Position numbers and translations under genes: made by a program. From Methanosarcina horonobensis HB-1 = JCM 15518 (lineage in GTDB: Archaea; Halobacteriota; Methanosarcinia; Methanosarcinales; Methanosarcinaceae), in contig NZ_CP009516.1 in NCBI RefSeq assembly GCF_000970285.1, forward strand, positions 4,629,036 to 4,693,035: a stretch of DNA of 64,000 bases, written 5' to 3'. The notes beneath the pieces are model-generated. The model searched no databases. It was not told where the DNA came from and was given only the letters and a program-made list of their open reading frames with translations. This document shows, in pieces, positions 25,001 through 32,314 of the stretch. Position 1 is the stretch's first letter; each line of letters starts with the position of its first letter.

Positions 25001-26399
25001 GAGCCCAGGAACCTACATTGATACCCTGAGCCTGGAGCATCTCCAGAAGAGCACTGTCATTTTCCGGAATTCCGGAGACTTCATATCCACTTTCGTTCAT
25101 CGCATTGAGAAGGTCAAGCATGCTCTGAGTTACGTTGAGGTAATTTGCCACTATGTTGTCTTTTCCCGAAGGGTAGTTGTAATAAATGACAGCTACTTTC
25201 TTGTCCTGGTTATCCTTTAATTTCAGCTCTGCCCAGTTAATTGACCTGTTTGACATCCAGTCAATCTGAACTGGAAGAGGTTCATAGTTGCTTTCACCGG
25301 TTTCGGAATCGTAATTATCAACTCCTATTACAATGTACTCGAAAATTCCGTCAATACTCGGGAGCAGGGTCTTGTATACGACTTCGCTACTGGGGATACC
25401 CCTGTTGCCGTCAGCTATGTCAGTAGAATTAGCAGGATTATTGACAACCAGTCCCGTGAGGACAGGAACGTCAAGGTCTGTAAGTTCCTGTATACCTTTA
25501 TCAGGATCACCGTAATTCAAACGGAAACTTTTAAGAGAAATTACGCACTGGACAAGAGGTTCTCCGTTTTCGTCAAAGTAAAATTTGTGGATATCATTGA
25601 AAGTATCAAAGCCTGCAATTACATTGCAGCCCTTTCCTTCCAGATCGCGGATAAGGGCATCTATGACTTCAAGATTGTCCCCTGTATAATCCGAGGCATG
25701 GAACCATATCCCGATAGTGGGTTTACTTTTATCGTAAATATGTCGTGGTTCAGTTGCGTTGGAGTACCATTCAAGGTAGTCAGTGGTATTTTCAAACCAG
25801 TCAGGCTGAGATTCGTTGGTAGGAGAGCGGGCATCAGGATGGTAAAGTCCGCCTTCGGGGAACTCTATGGGCTCCTCGTAAACCCAGCTGTCCGTAAGCT
25901 CGGGTTTATCTCCGTAAGTTTTTGCGAGATAGATAAGGAAATTTTCAGTATTCTTCTTCAGGACTCCTCTTGTACCCATATTGTAGAAAAATTTCTCTTC
26001 AGTGGAATTATAAGGCTTGGTCCCGGTAAAGATCTGATCATAAACTGAAGTGTTGATGTATGTCGGATCCATTGCAGATGTAATGTCTATGAGTACAGTC
26101 CCATTTTCATGTGCACTCTCAAGGTCGTCTCCGATATCTTCGAACTGCGACCAGAGCATGTAGGAAAATATTACATCCTGGTTTTCAAAGGTGACATTGG
26201 TAAAGTCCGCATACCCCGAAATATATGTTACATTTATACTCGCATTGTACGGATTGGACTCCTCTGCCGCAGCAAGGGCGCTTCCGTCATAACAGATAAA
26301 AGTAAGGTTTACCTGATTTTCATCAGCCGATACGTTTTGTGCAAGCAGTAAAAAGACCACCGCACATAGAACCAGTAATCTACTTCGTGCCGTATGCAT
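22050..26399 (-). CDS. Surface CobN-like chelatase, short paralogue
   Basis: 1449 residues. Signal peptide (about 6-26, RLLVLCAVVFLLLAQNVSA), directly followed by a CobN-like large chelatase domain without the beta-domain repeats of its neighbour. The family motif is intact: IHLGTHGTHEWLPG (near residue 590), followed by DLPNIYPYIVANVGEGITAE and NALIIDHLTPT; RPRIDIVYTTAGMRDAFPDK and CCHHTCGNP come later. It ends with the same SHSDHDTGK linker and SGSDIVGILFVVAAVGGIYL anchor as the paralogue, almost identical at DNA level. In Bacteroidetes the homologous HmuS is a CobN-like protein that removes metal from haem; here the protein is predicted outside the single membrane. It lies downstream of ExbB/DUF2149 genes with a 344-base gap. 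Confidence 0.85.
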   Translation of the reverse strand: MHTARSRLLVLCAVVFLLLAQNVSADENQVNLTFICYDGSALAAAEESNPYNASINVTYISGYADFTNVTFENQDVIFSYMLWSQFEDIGDDLESAHENGTVLIDITSAMDPTYINTSVYDQIFTGTKPYNSTEEKFFYNMGTRGVLKKNTENFLIYLAKTYGDKPELTDSWVYEEPIEFPEGGLYHPDARSPTNESQPDWFENTTDYLEWYSNATEPRHIYDKSKPTIGIWFHASDYTGDNLEVIDALIRDLEGKGCNVIAGFDTFNDIHKFYFDENGEPLVQCVISLKSFRLNYGDPDKGIQELTDLDVPVLTGLVVNNPANSTDIADGNRGIPSSEVVYKTLLPSIDGIFEYIVIGVDNYDSETGESNYEPLPVQIDWMSNRSINWAELKLKDNQDKKVAVIYYNYPSGKDNIVANYLNVTQSMLDLLNAMNESGYEVSGIPENDSALLEMLQAQGINVGSWAPGVLHEMVENRTEWGLHLIPMETYREWFESEIPEDLRANVTAEWGEPWSEDLPQDKTVMIYENETGKYIVIPAVRFGDVWLMPQPARGTGQNNDTLYHSNVVPPTHQYIAFYLWLNHDWQPDAVIHLGTHGTHEWLPGSTYGMNRTSDWSPLLLQDLPNIYPYIVANVGEGITAEYRGNALIIDHLTPTLERSGLYGGLLNLSIYVQQYYDPSITTQTRAGYQQAIIDEIIALNLSVDLGIENVTALRNYSEEEFESFVKDVLHEYLEDVGNENIPYGMHILSRVPGMNMTDPEKDELSAMVRAMLGGTFEDNVTAAFYPESAYPLGIPLNDTKVTQLVWEVVTNNTNVSTAQLAVYGETNSSVTLDLELGLEYRDRLLDCDAEIDRILSALNGGFIPPASGLDPIMNPDAVPTGRNYYSVNSKLYPSKATWEIGKSLAIQLLEDYHDKYGEYPEKVSFSRFGVEFIADHGTLEAEVLYMLGVQPVWDQYGYVTGVEAIPEEELLPNYDTSKPGRPRIDIVYTTAGMRDAFPDKIKMVDSAVKLASSLPSVNYPNYVNQSSLTLYDTLVEAGYDSETAAKLSTMRCFAVMDGTYDIGVSDAVSASGTWEDEEAIANVYLSKMGYAYGEDFWGIQSRELLEGNLKTVDASVHSSSSNLYDSLDNDDLFQYFGGMNLATRYLSGSTPEMYISDTSDLDGAQMVGMQEYLSKDLRARYFNEKWIEGMQNSGYSGGSMMSEFVDNLFGWEVSDPDLVDDTVWQQVYETYINDASMKEWFQQNNPDAYQSISARMLEAVRHDYWTPSEDVLESLATAYEESVAENGAACCHHTCGNPLLHEFVSGMVSVPGYSERIKAATQVENQETTEETPGSSSNSHSDHDTGKATVVSKDSTASNQTSKAPSGDSASNRTSQDSDLGYGLDSSEPAPDIQKSFESDYVEGYEMQKESVEEVENGGLSFSGSDIVGILFVVAAVGGIYLGFRRKKM

Positions 26400-26743
26400 A
26401 TTATCCCCAGCAATTTACCGTGAACATGGGGCATCCCGGGAGGAAGAAATTATCAGGATGCCCGGCCCACCAGAGGCTTTTAATTTAAATATTTGATAAT
26501 TTTAGGAACTTCCATAAAACAGCCGCCAAATTTTAGGATTGAAAGTGGAAGCTCTCGATTCGAACTCTTCATTCAAACTCAAAACTTCCTCAAAAAAATG
26601 AGCAGCCGATTTTGTTTTAATAGATTCAACTTTCGAAGCATTGGATGAAAAAGATATAAAAGACGGTTTTTGGCTTACAATTGTTAGCTATTTGGGTAAA
26701 AAGGGAAATTTTAGAACAATTTTACTAAAAATAGGACGAAAAA
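26400..26743. other. Intergenic region upstream of second CobN-like gene
   Basis: 344 bases between the DUF2149 stop and the CobN-like ATG. A CGGGAGGAAG sequence close to 26440 and AT-rich TTAATTTAAATATTTGATAA (about 26480-26500) may be promoter parts. No gene or convincing operator is seen. Confidence 0.4.
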
Positions 26744-27139
26744 TTAATAGGAAGCAGATGCACTTGTTGAAGTGGATGTATCATTTCCCTCAGAACCTTC
26801 GGGCACGTAAATCACTCTGCCGTCAGCCAGCTTATAAGCCGTACCCAGAGCTTCTCCTGTACCTCCTCCGATATTGTCGGTCATGTTCAGGACCTCTATT
26901 GGCTTCCCCTGGTCCTTGATGATTATCTTCATATCCTCGGCTCCGGGATTCTTTACAATTGTAATATCCTCGTTCGAGCTCAAAAGTTCGGGGAGATGGT
27001 ATGACATCACAAGGGCTACAAGTAGCGCCACGGAAAAGACCATTGCAACGTCAAAAAGATTGGCAACCCCGGTCATGGGGTTTTGCTCATCAGGGTCATT
27101 TAAAAGCCCGGTTCGCCTGTACCTTCTGGATTTTCGCAT
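26744..27139 (-). CDS. DUF2149 protein, ExbD/TolR-like
   Basis: A 131-residue protein with one N-terminal membrane helix (about 27-47, NLFDVAMVFSVALLVALVMS) after a basic cytosolic stretch containing NDPDEQNPMTGVANLFD. The rest is a small extracytoplasmic domain ending in a Ser/Thr tail. The arrangement, including an Asp at the start of the helix, is that of ExbD/TolR, whose membrane Asp carries protons. DUF2149 corresponds to the small partner in hmu-type loci of Bacteroidetes. It follows the MotA/TolQ/ExbB gene by 24 bases, so they should form a proton-driven motor complex. Confidence 0.8.
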   Translation of the reverse strand: MRKSRRYRRTGLLNDPDEQNPMTGVANLFDVAMVFSVALLVALVMSYHLPELLSSNEDITIVKNPGAEDMKIIIKDQGKPIEVLNMTDNIGGGTGEALGTAYKLADGRVIYVPEGSEGNDTSTSTSASASY

Positions 27140-27163
27140 AGTATTCCTCCTTTAAAAAATCTA

Positions 27164-27793
27164 TCAATTCCCGGTCTTCTCCTCGACAATATCCAGAATG
27201 TAATCGATATCTGACATGTCTTCCCAGTACCAGCGCCTCCTGACCTGGGTAAGCACATAGGCTATTCCGGCAGAAAAGAGCCCTACAACGGTAGTCGCAA
27301 AGGCAATCATCAGGTTCTGTGCCAGGGTTTCGAGGTCTCCCTGCGAAAGCCCTATAAGGGCAGGCCCGAGAGGGATCAGGGTTCCCATAAGCCCGAGCAT
27401 GGGAGCAACAGTAGAGATTATTTTCGTGTGCTCGAGGCGCTTTGCCATCCTTATCTCATATTCCTCGGAAAGCTTACCGATTGCAGGGAAATTCTGCTCT
27501 TCAAGGTATTGTGCAGACTCTTTTGCAAAGGTCGTGACCATGTAATTTTGTTTTATATTCAGAAGAGCCTTCGACGCTTCCGAAAAACCCGAGCTATTAA
27601 GACTTTGCCTGATTTTTTTGCAACTAACTTCCAGGCTGTTCCGATCCCTGGTCCTTTTTGAATATTCGGAAAGGAATTCTCCTAACTGAATAAGTGAAAC
27701 AAAGACCAGGAGAGTCAAAAATATCATTACCGGATATAGTAAAGCCGATGAAAATACGTATATAGTCCGGAATAACAGATCCATATTGCTCAT
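27164..27793 (-). CDS. MotA/TolQ/ExbB proton channel family protein
   Basis: A 209-residue membrane protein with three predicted helices: about 10-35 (IYVFSSALLYPVMIFLTLLV), 118-145 (IISTVAPMLGLMGTLIPLGP) and 155-180 (LMIAFATTVVGLFSAGIAYV). The family signature TVAPMLGLMGTLIPLG followed by FATTVVGLFSAG is textbook for ExbB/TolQ stators that use the proton or sodium gradient. Methanosarcina has no outer membrane, so a Ton/Tol-type motor here must act across the pseudoperiplasm under the S-layer. The gene overlaps the stop of the upstream DUF2162 gene by four bases and precedes DUF2149. Confidence 0.9.
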   Translation of the reverse strand: MSNMDLLFRTIYVFSSALLYPVMIFLTLLVFVSLIQLGEFLSEYSKRTRDRNSLEVSCKKIRQSLNSSGFSEASKALLNIKQNYMVTTFAKESAQYLEEQNFPAIGKLSEEYEIRMAKRLEHTKIISTVAPMLGLMGTLIPLGPALIGLSQGDLETLAQNLMIAFATTVVGLFSAGIAYVLTQVRRRWYWEDMSDIDYILDIVEEKTGN

Positions 27794-28479
27794 TGGTTAG
27801 ACCTCACACGGTCAAGGAAAAAACCTGCAAGAATTATTATCCCGAAAGCCAGAAGGGGAAAAAAGCTTGATTCTCCGGTTTGCATAGGAGCCATGTTCAT
27901 CTGTTTTGATTTCATGTAGGCAGGGATTAAAAGAGCCCCCAGAAGATAATAAATTCCGATAAGCATCATGGCGCTTCCCATAGTTTCGGGAGTTTTTCCA
28001 CACCTGGTCTTCCCAAACCTGAAAAGAAAAGAAGAAGCTACAACTGCAGTAAAAAAAGCAACTCCTACAAGGAACCCTATTTTTATTCCGGAAAAGTTGA
28101 GACTTTCTGAAAGAAGCATGCAGGATACCGCAAGAGCTCCAAGGCAGACAGGGCAGGGCATGGATATTGCCAGGAAAGTGTGTCTGGAAACATCTTTCCC
28201 TGAATTCCACTTTTTCTGTGTGTAAATGCCGGCCCATATAAGGAGAAGAGAAACCAGAACGTGGATTCCCATGCCCATTGCAGAAAGGCGTTCAAAGGCA
28301 TCCAGACTCATGTGGTCAGCAACACTTCCGAATAAAAGGGCAAGAAAAAAGTAACTGCCACCAATTGTGAGAATTTCTCGTGTAGTGATATTTGAAAATC
28401 CGCAACCTAATCCAGTTTTAATCCCGAATATAAGAATGCCTATCAAAATACCGATAACAGTCAATGTCGAAGAGTCCAT
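27790..28479 (-). CDS. DUF2162 polytopic membrane protein
   Basis: A 229-residue integral membrane protein with about seven helices, starting STLTVIGILIGILIFGIKTG and including a CPVCLGALAVSCML segment with a CxxC pair in a helix. It is a predicted transporter family found with MotA/TolQ/ExbB, DUF2149 and CobN-like proteins; in the P. gingivalis hmu operon the equivalent gene is hmuV. The start at 28479 is chosen because AGAAGG lies just ahead, while the upstream ATG at 28536 has no ribosome site and would add 19 polar residues. It is the first gene of the locus on the minus strand and overlaps the next gene by four bases. Confidence 0.75.
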   Translation of the reverse strand: MDSSTLTVIGILIGILIFGIKTGLGCGFSNITTREILTIGGSYFFLALLFGSVADHMSLDAFERLSAMGMGIHVLVSLLLIWAGIYTQKKWNSGKDVSRHTFLAISMPCPVCLGALAVSCMLLSESLNFSGIKIGFLVGVAFFTAVVASSFLFRFGKTRCGKTPETMGSAMMLIGIYYLLGALLIPAYMKSKQMNMAPMQTGESSFFPLLAFGIIILAGFFLDRVRSNQ

Positions 28480-28952
28480 AAGTACCTTCTGAGCATCTAT
28501 AGTAGGATTAGATAAAAACTGGTTTTTGGGTAACATTTGTTAGTATTTTGGATAATAAGTTTAATTGATAACGTTTTTTGGAAAATAAAAGTCAAATTCC
28601 TGATTTTCATCAACAGGCGTTCCAAAGAAATAATCATAAAAGTGAAGAAACCAGCATGAAAGTATACTAATATACAGCTAATTTTAAAAAAGTAATCAGG
28701 GAAGTTGAATAGCAAATGAATGTCAAAATTTAACAAAAATTATGCAATAATTCACTCTGTTAACTATCGAATAATTTTGAATAAAAGAAAGTATAGACGG
28801 AGAATTAAAGTAAATTTGTTATACAAATAAATAAAAAAAGCAATTCGAAGGTAATATAACATGATTTACTTGTTTTAGATTGGGCAATAATTATAAGTAG
28901 TGGAGGTAAAATAGAGAGCTATCATGGTAGTAAGTATTAGAGGGATTAAGGA
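28480..28952. promoter_or_regulatory. Divergent promoter region of the chelatase locus
   Basis: About 470 very AT-rich bases separating the minus-strand chelatase/transport genes from the plus-strand ArsR-DUF4430 regulator. A TATA-like AATTATAAGTA (about 28888-28898) serves the regulator. No clear inverted-repeat operator is obvious. The arrangement suggests that the regulator controls the divergent genes. Confidence 0.5.
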
Positions 28953-29468
28953 ATGAATGGTGGCGGAGAAAACCTCTTCAAAGCAATCTCAAGCGATACA
29001 CGCCTTTCGATTCTTGAAAGCCTGAGTGAAGGCGAAAAACATATTTCAGGACTTGCAAGAGAAATAGGAATCTCCGTGCCCGTTGCTGCAAAACATGTGA
29101 AAGTCCTGGAAAAAGCCGAACTTATAGAAAGGAAAAAGTTCGGAAATACTCATATGATAGGCATAAAGCTGAATAATGTCTATTCTTTTCTGGACCGCTT
29201 TGCAGAAAACAGGAAGCTTGAGGTAGAAGAGGGGACGACTTTGCTTGAAGCCCTGAAAAGCGTAGCTGCTGTTGAAGTAAGGAAAATGGGAGACAGGATA
29301 AAAGTCGTCTCTACGGACGGAGAAGAGGGCTTTTATGTTTATGAAGTGGACGGCAAGTTCTCGGATAAGACTGTAGACGAGTATGAGTTTTACGAAGATT
29401 CGATCGTTGAGTGGAAGAAGTTAATTCCAGTTACGAAAAAGAGGTTGTTTGTAAATATAAGAAGGTAA
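28953..29468 (+). CDS. ArsR-type regulator fused to a DUF4430-like domain
   Basis: 171 residues. Residues 1-80 are an ArsR/SmtB-type winged helix (SSDTRLSILESLSEGEKHIS, then SVPVAAKHVKVLEKAELIER as recognition region). Residues about 90-165 resemble DUF4430, the transcobalamin/intrinsic-factor C-terminal beta-grasp: LEVEEGTTLLEALKSV, then FYVYEVDGK and YEFYEDSIVEWKK, matching the typical (W/Y)-Y-VNGK...GDxVEW pattern. Such domains touch corrinoids in transcobalamins. No ArsR metal-site cysteines are seen, so effector sensing probably rests on the C-terminal domain. Divergent from the CobN-like/ExbB locus; a tetrapyrrole- or corrinoid-responsive repressor is inferred. Confidence 0.75.
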   Translation: MNGGGENLFKAISSDTRLSILESLSEGEKHISGLAREIGISVPVAAKHVKVLEKAELIERKKFGNTHMIGIKLNNVYSFLDRFAENRKLEVEEGTTLLEALKSVAAVEVRKMGDRIKVVSTDGEEGFYVYEVDGKFSDKTVDEYEFYEDSIVEWKKLIPVTKKRLFVNIRR

Positions 29469-29623
29469 AGTAACCCTACAAAAACAGCTTTACAAAAAAT
29501 AATTCTTTGAAAATACTTCTGTAGCAGTTTCTGCAGTAACTCTGTTAAAGTAGTTATACTACCATTGAAAAAGTTCTGATTAAATAGATTTTCGGAAAGT
29601 TCAGCCTTCTGTAAGAACAGGAT

Positions 29624-30307
29624 TCATTCCTTTAACTTTGCCAGAACCCCAAGATGGTCTTCATGATAGGGCATTAGGTCTCTTGCAGTCAAAATTTCGA
29701 ATCCGGGTTCGAAAGCCTGTTCAAGTTTTTTTACTTCTTCTTTGAAGATCTCTTTCGGGCTTGCCGCAGTGTCAATGCTGCGAGCTTTAATAGAAAGGAG
29801 GAGATATCCTTCTTTTTTCAAAAAGCGGGCCGCATTTCGAGCGGCTATTTCTGCCTGGTTAGGCTGGGCAACGTCCTGAAAGATCAGGTCTACAGGTTCA
29901 ACAATATGGGCGTAACTGTCGGGCTTCCCTGCGTCAGCGAGAATAGGGAAAATGTTTTTTCGCCTGGAGGCGAGACCTATGAAGTCGCGCATGCTCCTTG
30001 GAGCAAACTCAACGGAATATACCGCCCCTTCGGATATGATATCAGAGACGTGGCTAACCGTTGTGCCTGAAGCAGCCCCCAGGTAGAGAACCTTTGAATC
30101 CTTTCTCAGAGGGATATCGAATTTTTTGAGGACCATGGCTCCAAGCTTGCTCCTGCGCGGGTCCCATGTCCTGTATTCGGCTCCTTCAACAGAAATCAGT
30201 TTTTCTCCGTAAACGACTTTTCCGGGGTCAAGGTTAAGGGTGGAAAGTTGCTTTTTATCTTTTGTAACTTCGAAAATCCCTTCGGAAAGCGACCTTATTT
30301 CGAGCAT
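29624..30307 (-). CDS. flpA: Fibrillarin, rRNA/tRNA 2'-O-methyltransferase
   Basis: A 227-residue archaeal fibrillarin, the catalytic subunit of box C/D ribonucleoproteins. The AdoMet site is seen as KVLYLGAASGTTVSHVSDI (about 74-92), followed by VYSVEFAPRSMRDFI and FPILADAGKPDSYAHIVEPV, then the DLIFQDVAQPNQAEI motif with catalytic Asp. Full length for the family. It begins immediately after the Nop5 stop, so both are co-translated, as in most archaea. Confidence 0.97.
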   Translation of the reverse strand: MLEIRSLSEGIFEVTKDKKQLSTLNLDPGKVVYGEKLISVEGAEYRTWDPRRSKLGAMVLKKFDIPLRKDSKVLYLGAASGTTVSHVSDIISEGAVYSVEFAPRSMRDFIGLASRRKNIFPILADAGKPDSYAHIVEPVDLIFQDVAQPNQAEIAARNAARFLKKEGYLLLSIKARSIDTAASPKEIFKEEVKKLEQAFEPGFEILTARDLMPYHEDHLGVLAKLKE

Positions 30308-31318
30308 TTACTTCCTCCTTTTCTTTTTTGGTTTTACCCTGACTTCCTGCCGCTTTTGAGGAGGCCTGGGGTTTGCTTCCCTGATCTTCCGGATCTTTTC
30401 TTCCAGTTCACCTGTAAGAGAAGGATCTTTTTTTGCAGAATAAAAATCAATTCTTGCGGCAAGAGAAAGTTTCGCTGCAAGGGCTCTTGCTACTTTTCCT
30501 CTCACCCACCAGGGCGAGGTGTTGATAAGGGGATGGCTGTAGATTATACCATGCTTCGGGGACGGAGCCCGGGATCGAAGGTGTTTGAAGAGGGCTTTGT
30601 TTGCCCCTATTACCTGAATGGTACTTGAAGGAAAAGCAGCAAGTTTTTCAAGGCTGCCTGCAACGCTTATGAGCCTTGCCCCGAGCATGGGTCCTGCCAG
30701 CATGGTCAGGTTGGGAGCAAGAGATGCCATGCTATCCTCAATGTAAGCCTCGATCTGTTTCCGCCGGTCATAGAGACTGCACACACTCTCTGCAAAACCT
30801 TTTAGAAGGGATTCGTCTGCGGTTTCAAGTTTTGCACCCATAGAATCTCTGGCTTTTAAATAAAGAGGATCATCAGGAGGAATATTCTCGCGAGAGCCGT
30901 ACTTTGCGACAAAATATGCCAGGGATTCCCCGTTGAGCCCGCTTTCAGGGAAATAGCCTCCGTACCATTCAAAAAGCCTTTCAGAAAGAGAGTTGGTAGT
31001 TTCGTTAATGTCGTCCAGAGCTTCTACTGCCTGAACTATACGCTGGTCAGGGGTGAGAGCCTCTGAGACCTGGAGTTTTACGGTTTCCAGAGTTACTTTG
31101 TGTAAAAGGGAATAGTATTCTGAAAGAGAATCTACAAAACCATAATCGATAGCTACAGCTGCCAGGTCAAACCCTTCGGGAGGGAGATTTTGCCTGCTGT
31201 CCCTCAGAGAAAGTGAACGGAGGGCAAGCTCTCTTACATTCTTTGGATAAATCTCGGAGGCAAGCAGTTTTCCATCATTGCCCAGCTCGATAACTCCAAA
31301 CCAGGTATTGATTTTCAA
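30308..31318 (-). CDS. Nop5/Nop56-like box C/D RNP protein
   Basis: A 336-residue scaffold protein of box C/D sRNPs, binding fibrillarin through its N-terminal domain and the L7Ae-RNA complex through its C-terminal Nop domain. Visible: the coiled-coil segment around residues 110-200 and the Nop signature MLAGPMLGARLISVAGSLEK (about 204-223), continuing to SPKHGIIYSHPLINTSPWWV. It ends in a strongly basic tail (KRQEVRVKPKKKRRK). It lies directly upstream of fibrillarin, and its start overlaps the RFAP-synthase stop by four bases. Confidence 0.95.
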   Translation of the reverse strand: MKINTWFGVIELGNDGKLLASEIYPKNVRELALRSLSLRDSRQNLPPEGFDLAAVAIDYGFVDSLSEYYSLLHKVTLETVKLQVSEALTPDQRIVQAVEALDDINETTNSLSERLFEWYGGYFPESGLNGESLAYFVAKYGSRENIPPDDPLYLKARDSMGAKLETADESLLKGFAESVCSLYDRRKQIEAYIEDSMASLAPNLTMLAGPMLGARLISVAGSLEKLAAFPSSTIQVIGANKALFKHLRSRAPSPKHGIIYSHPLINTSPWWVRGKVARALAAKLSLAARIDFYSAKKDPSLTGELEEKIRKIREANPRPPQKRQEVRVKPKKKRRK

Positions 31319-32298
31319 TCGGAGCCTCCAAAGATATCCGCGCCCCGGTTTCTTCCCTTTGTAAGCAGTACTTCTCCGCCAAGAGACTCGTCAAGCATAT
31401 GCTGGACTTCTTTCTGAAGCTTTCTGGCTTCTTCCTGACTCTCAACAATTCCATAAACGACAGGCCCGAAAGAGCTGACTCCCGAGCCGCTAGCTCCGTT
31501 GTCCTGCATGTATTTCATGATATCAATTACAGGTTCAGGCTGAAGTTCGACTTCCCTCTTTTTAAAGCCGGCAGTCTGGAAGTGGTTGACTGCCCTGCCA
31601 AAACTGTCAATATCCTCTTCAATAAGCGCAGGAAGCATCTGCATAAGGATTACATGAGAGATCTCCTGAACTTCTGCGAGAGGGATAGGGCAGACCTTTT
31701 TGAAAATATCCACTTCTTCTACATCATGAACTCCCTTGGAATTGGGGATTGCAAGAACAATATTCCAGTCAGGAAACTCTCTTCTGAAAAGTACGGGTCC
31801 CGGAGGCATTCGACTGGCTGCGGAAGGAGAAAATGCACCTTTATCCCTGAACATGTGCCCTCCATCCAGGATGAAACCGCCATTTTCAAAAGCAGCAACT
31901 CCTATTCCGGAAGTCCCTCCTCTACCTACGGCAACTGCGAGCTCCCTGACACTTTTGCCAAGTCCGTAAATCTCATTTACGGCTGCGGCTACCGAAAGTG
32001 CAGCCTGAGTTCCGGAGCCAAGCCCCACATGGTCAGGAAGATCCCTTTTGATATGGATTCTGATCCCTTTTCCTGCCGGAAGCACAGCTTTTGCTGCTTT
32101 TTGCATCCTGCCTGCAAGAAGAGAAGCGCCTACAACCTCAACAATATCCGCTTCAGTTGCCGAAATTTCCAGGCTGGGTGACTCGAGAGTGATTCCTACC
32201 CCTCCGTCGACCCTGCCTATCTCTGCATTGAGATCAATAAGGGTAAGATGCAGTCTGGACGGAGACACCACATTAATCATATTCATCTGTATCCTCAT
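31315..32298 (-). CDS. mptG: Beta-RFAP synthase, methanopterin biosynthesis
   Basis: A 327-residue GHMP-kinase-fold enzyme that condenses PRPP with 4-hydroxybenzoate or p-aminobenzoate, releasing CO2, to start the arylamine side chain of tetrahydromethanopterin/sarcinapterin. Motifs: SPSRLHLTLIDLNAEIGRVD near the N-terminus, GGVGITLESP, and the GHMP ATP-type loop DHVGLGSGTQAALSVAAAVN (about 90-109), then GRGGTSGIGVAAFENGGFIL. This agrees with characterised methanogen enzymes. Some GHMP genes near Nop5/fibrillarin are labelled kinases; the PSRLH.T motif supports RFAP synthase. Overlaps Nop5 by four bases. Confidence 0.9.
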   Translation of the reverse strand: MRIQMNMINVVSPSRLHLTLIDLNAEIGRVDGGVGITLESPSLEISATEADIVEVVGASLLAGRMQKAAKAVLPAGKGIRIHIKRDLPDHVGLGSGTQAALSVAAAVNEIYGLGKSVRELAVAVGRGGTSGIGVAAFENGGFILDGGHMFRDKGAFSPSAASRMPPGPVLFRREFPDWNIVLAIPNSKGVHDVEEVDIFKKVCPIPLAEVQEISHVILMQMLPALIEEDIDSFGRAVNHFQTAGFKKREVELQPEPVIDIMKYMQDNGASGSGVSSFGPVVYGIVESQEEARKLQKEVQHMLDESLGGEVLLTKGRNRGADIFGGSD

Positions 32299-32314
32299 TG
32301 CTTATTCATAAAGC

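Noticed and set aside
28924-28956. Ten-codon upstream open frame overlapping the ArsR start
   Set aside because: Plausible arithmetic (stop overlaps ATGA) but no spacing-correct ribosome site; probably chance near a leaderless start.
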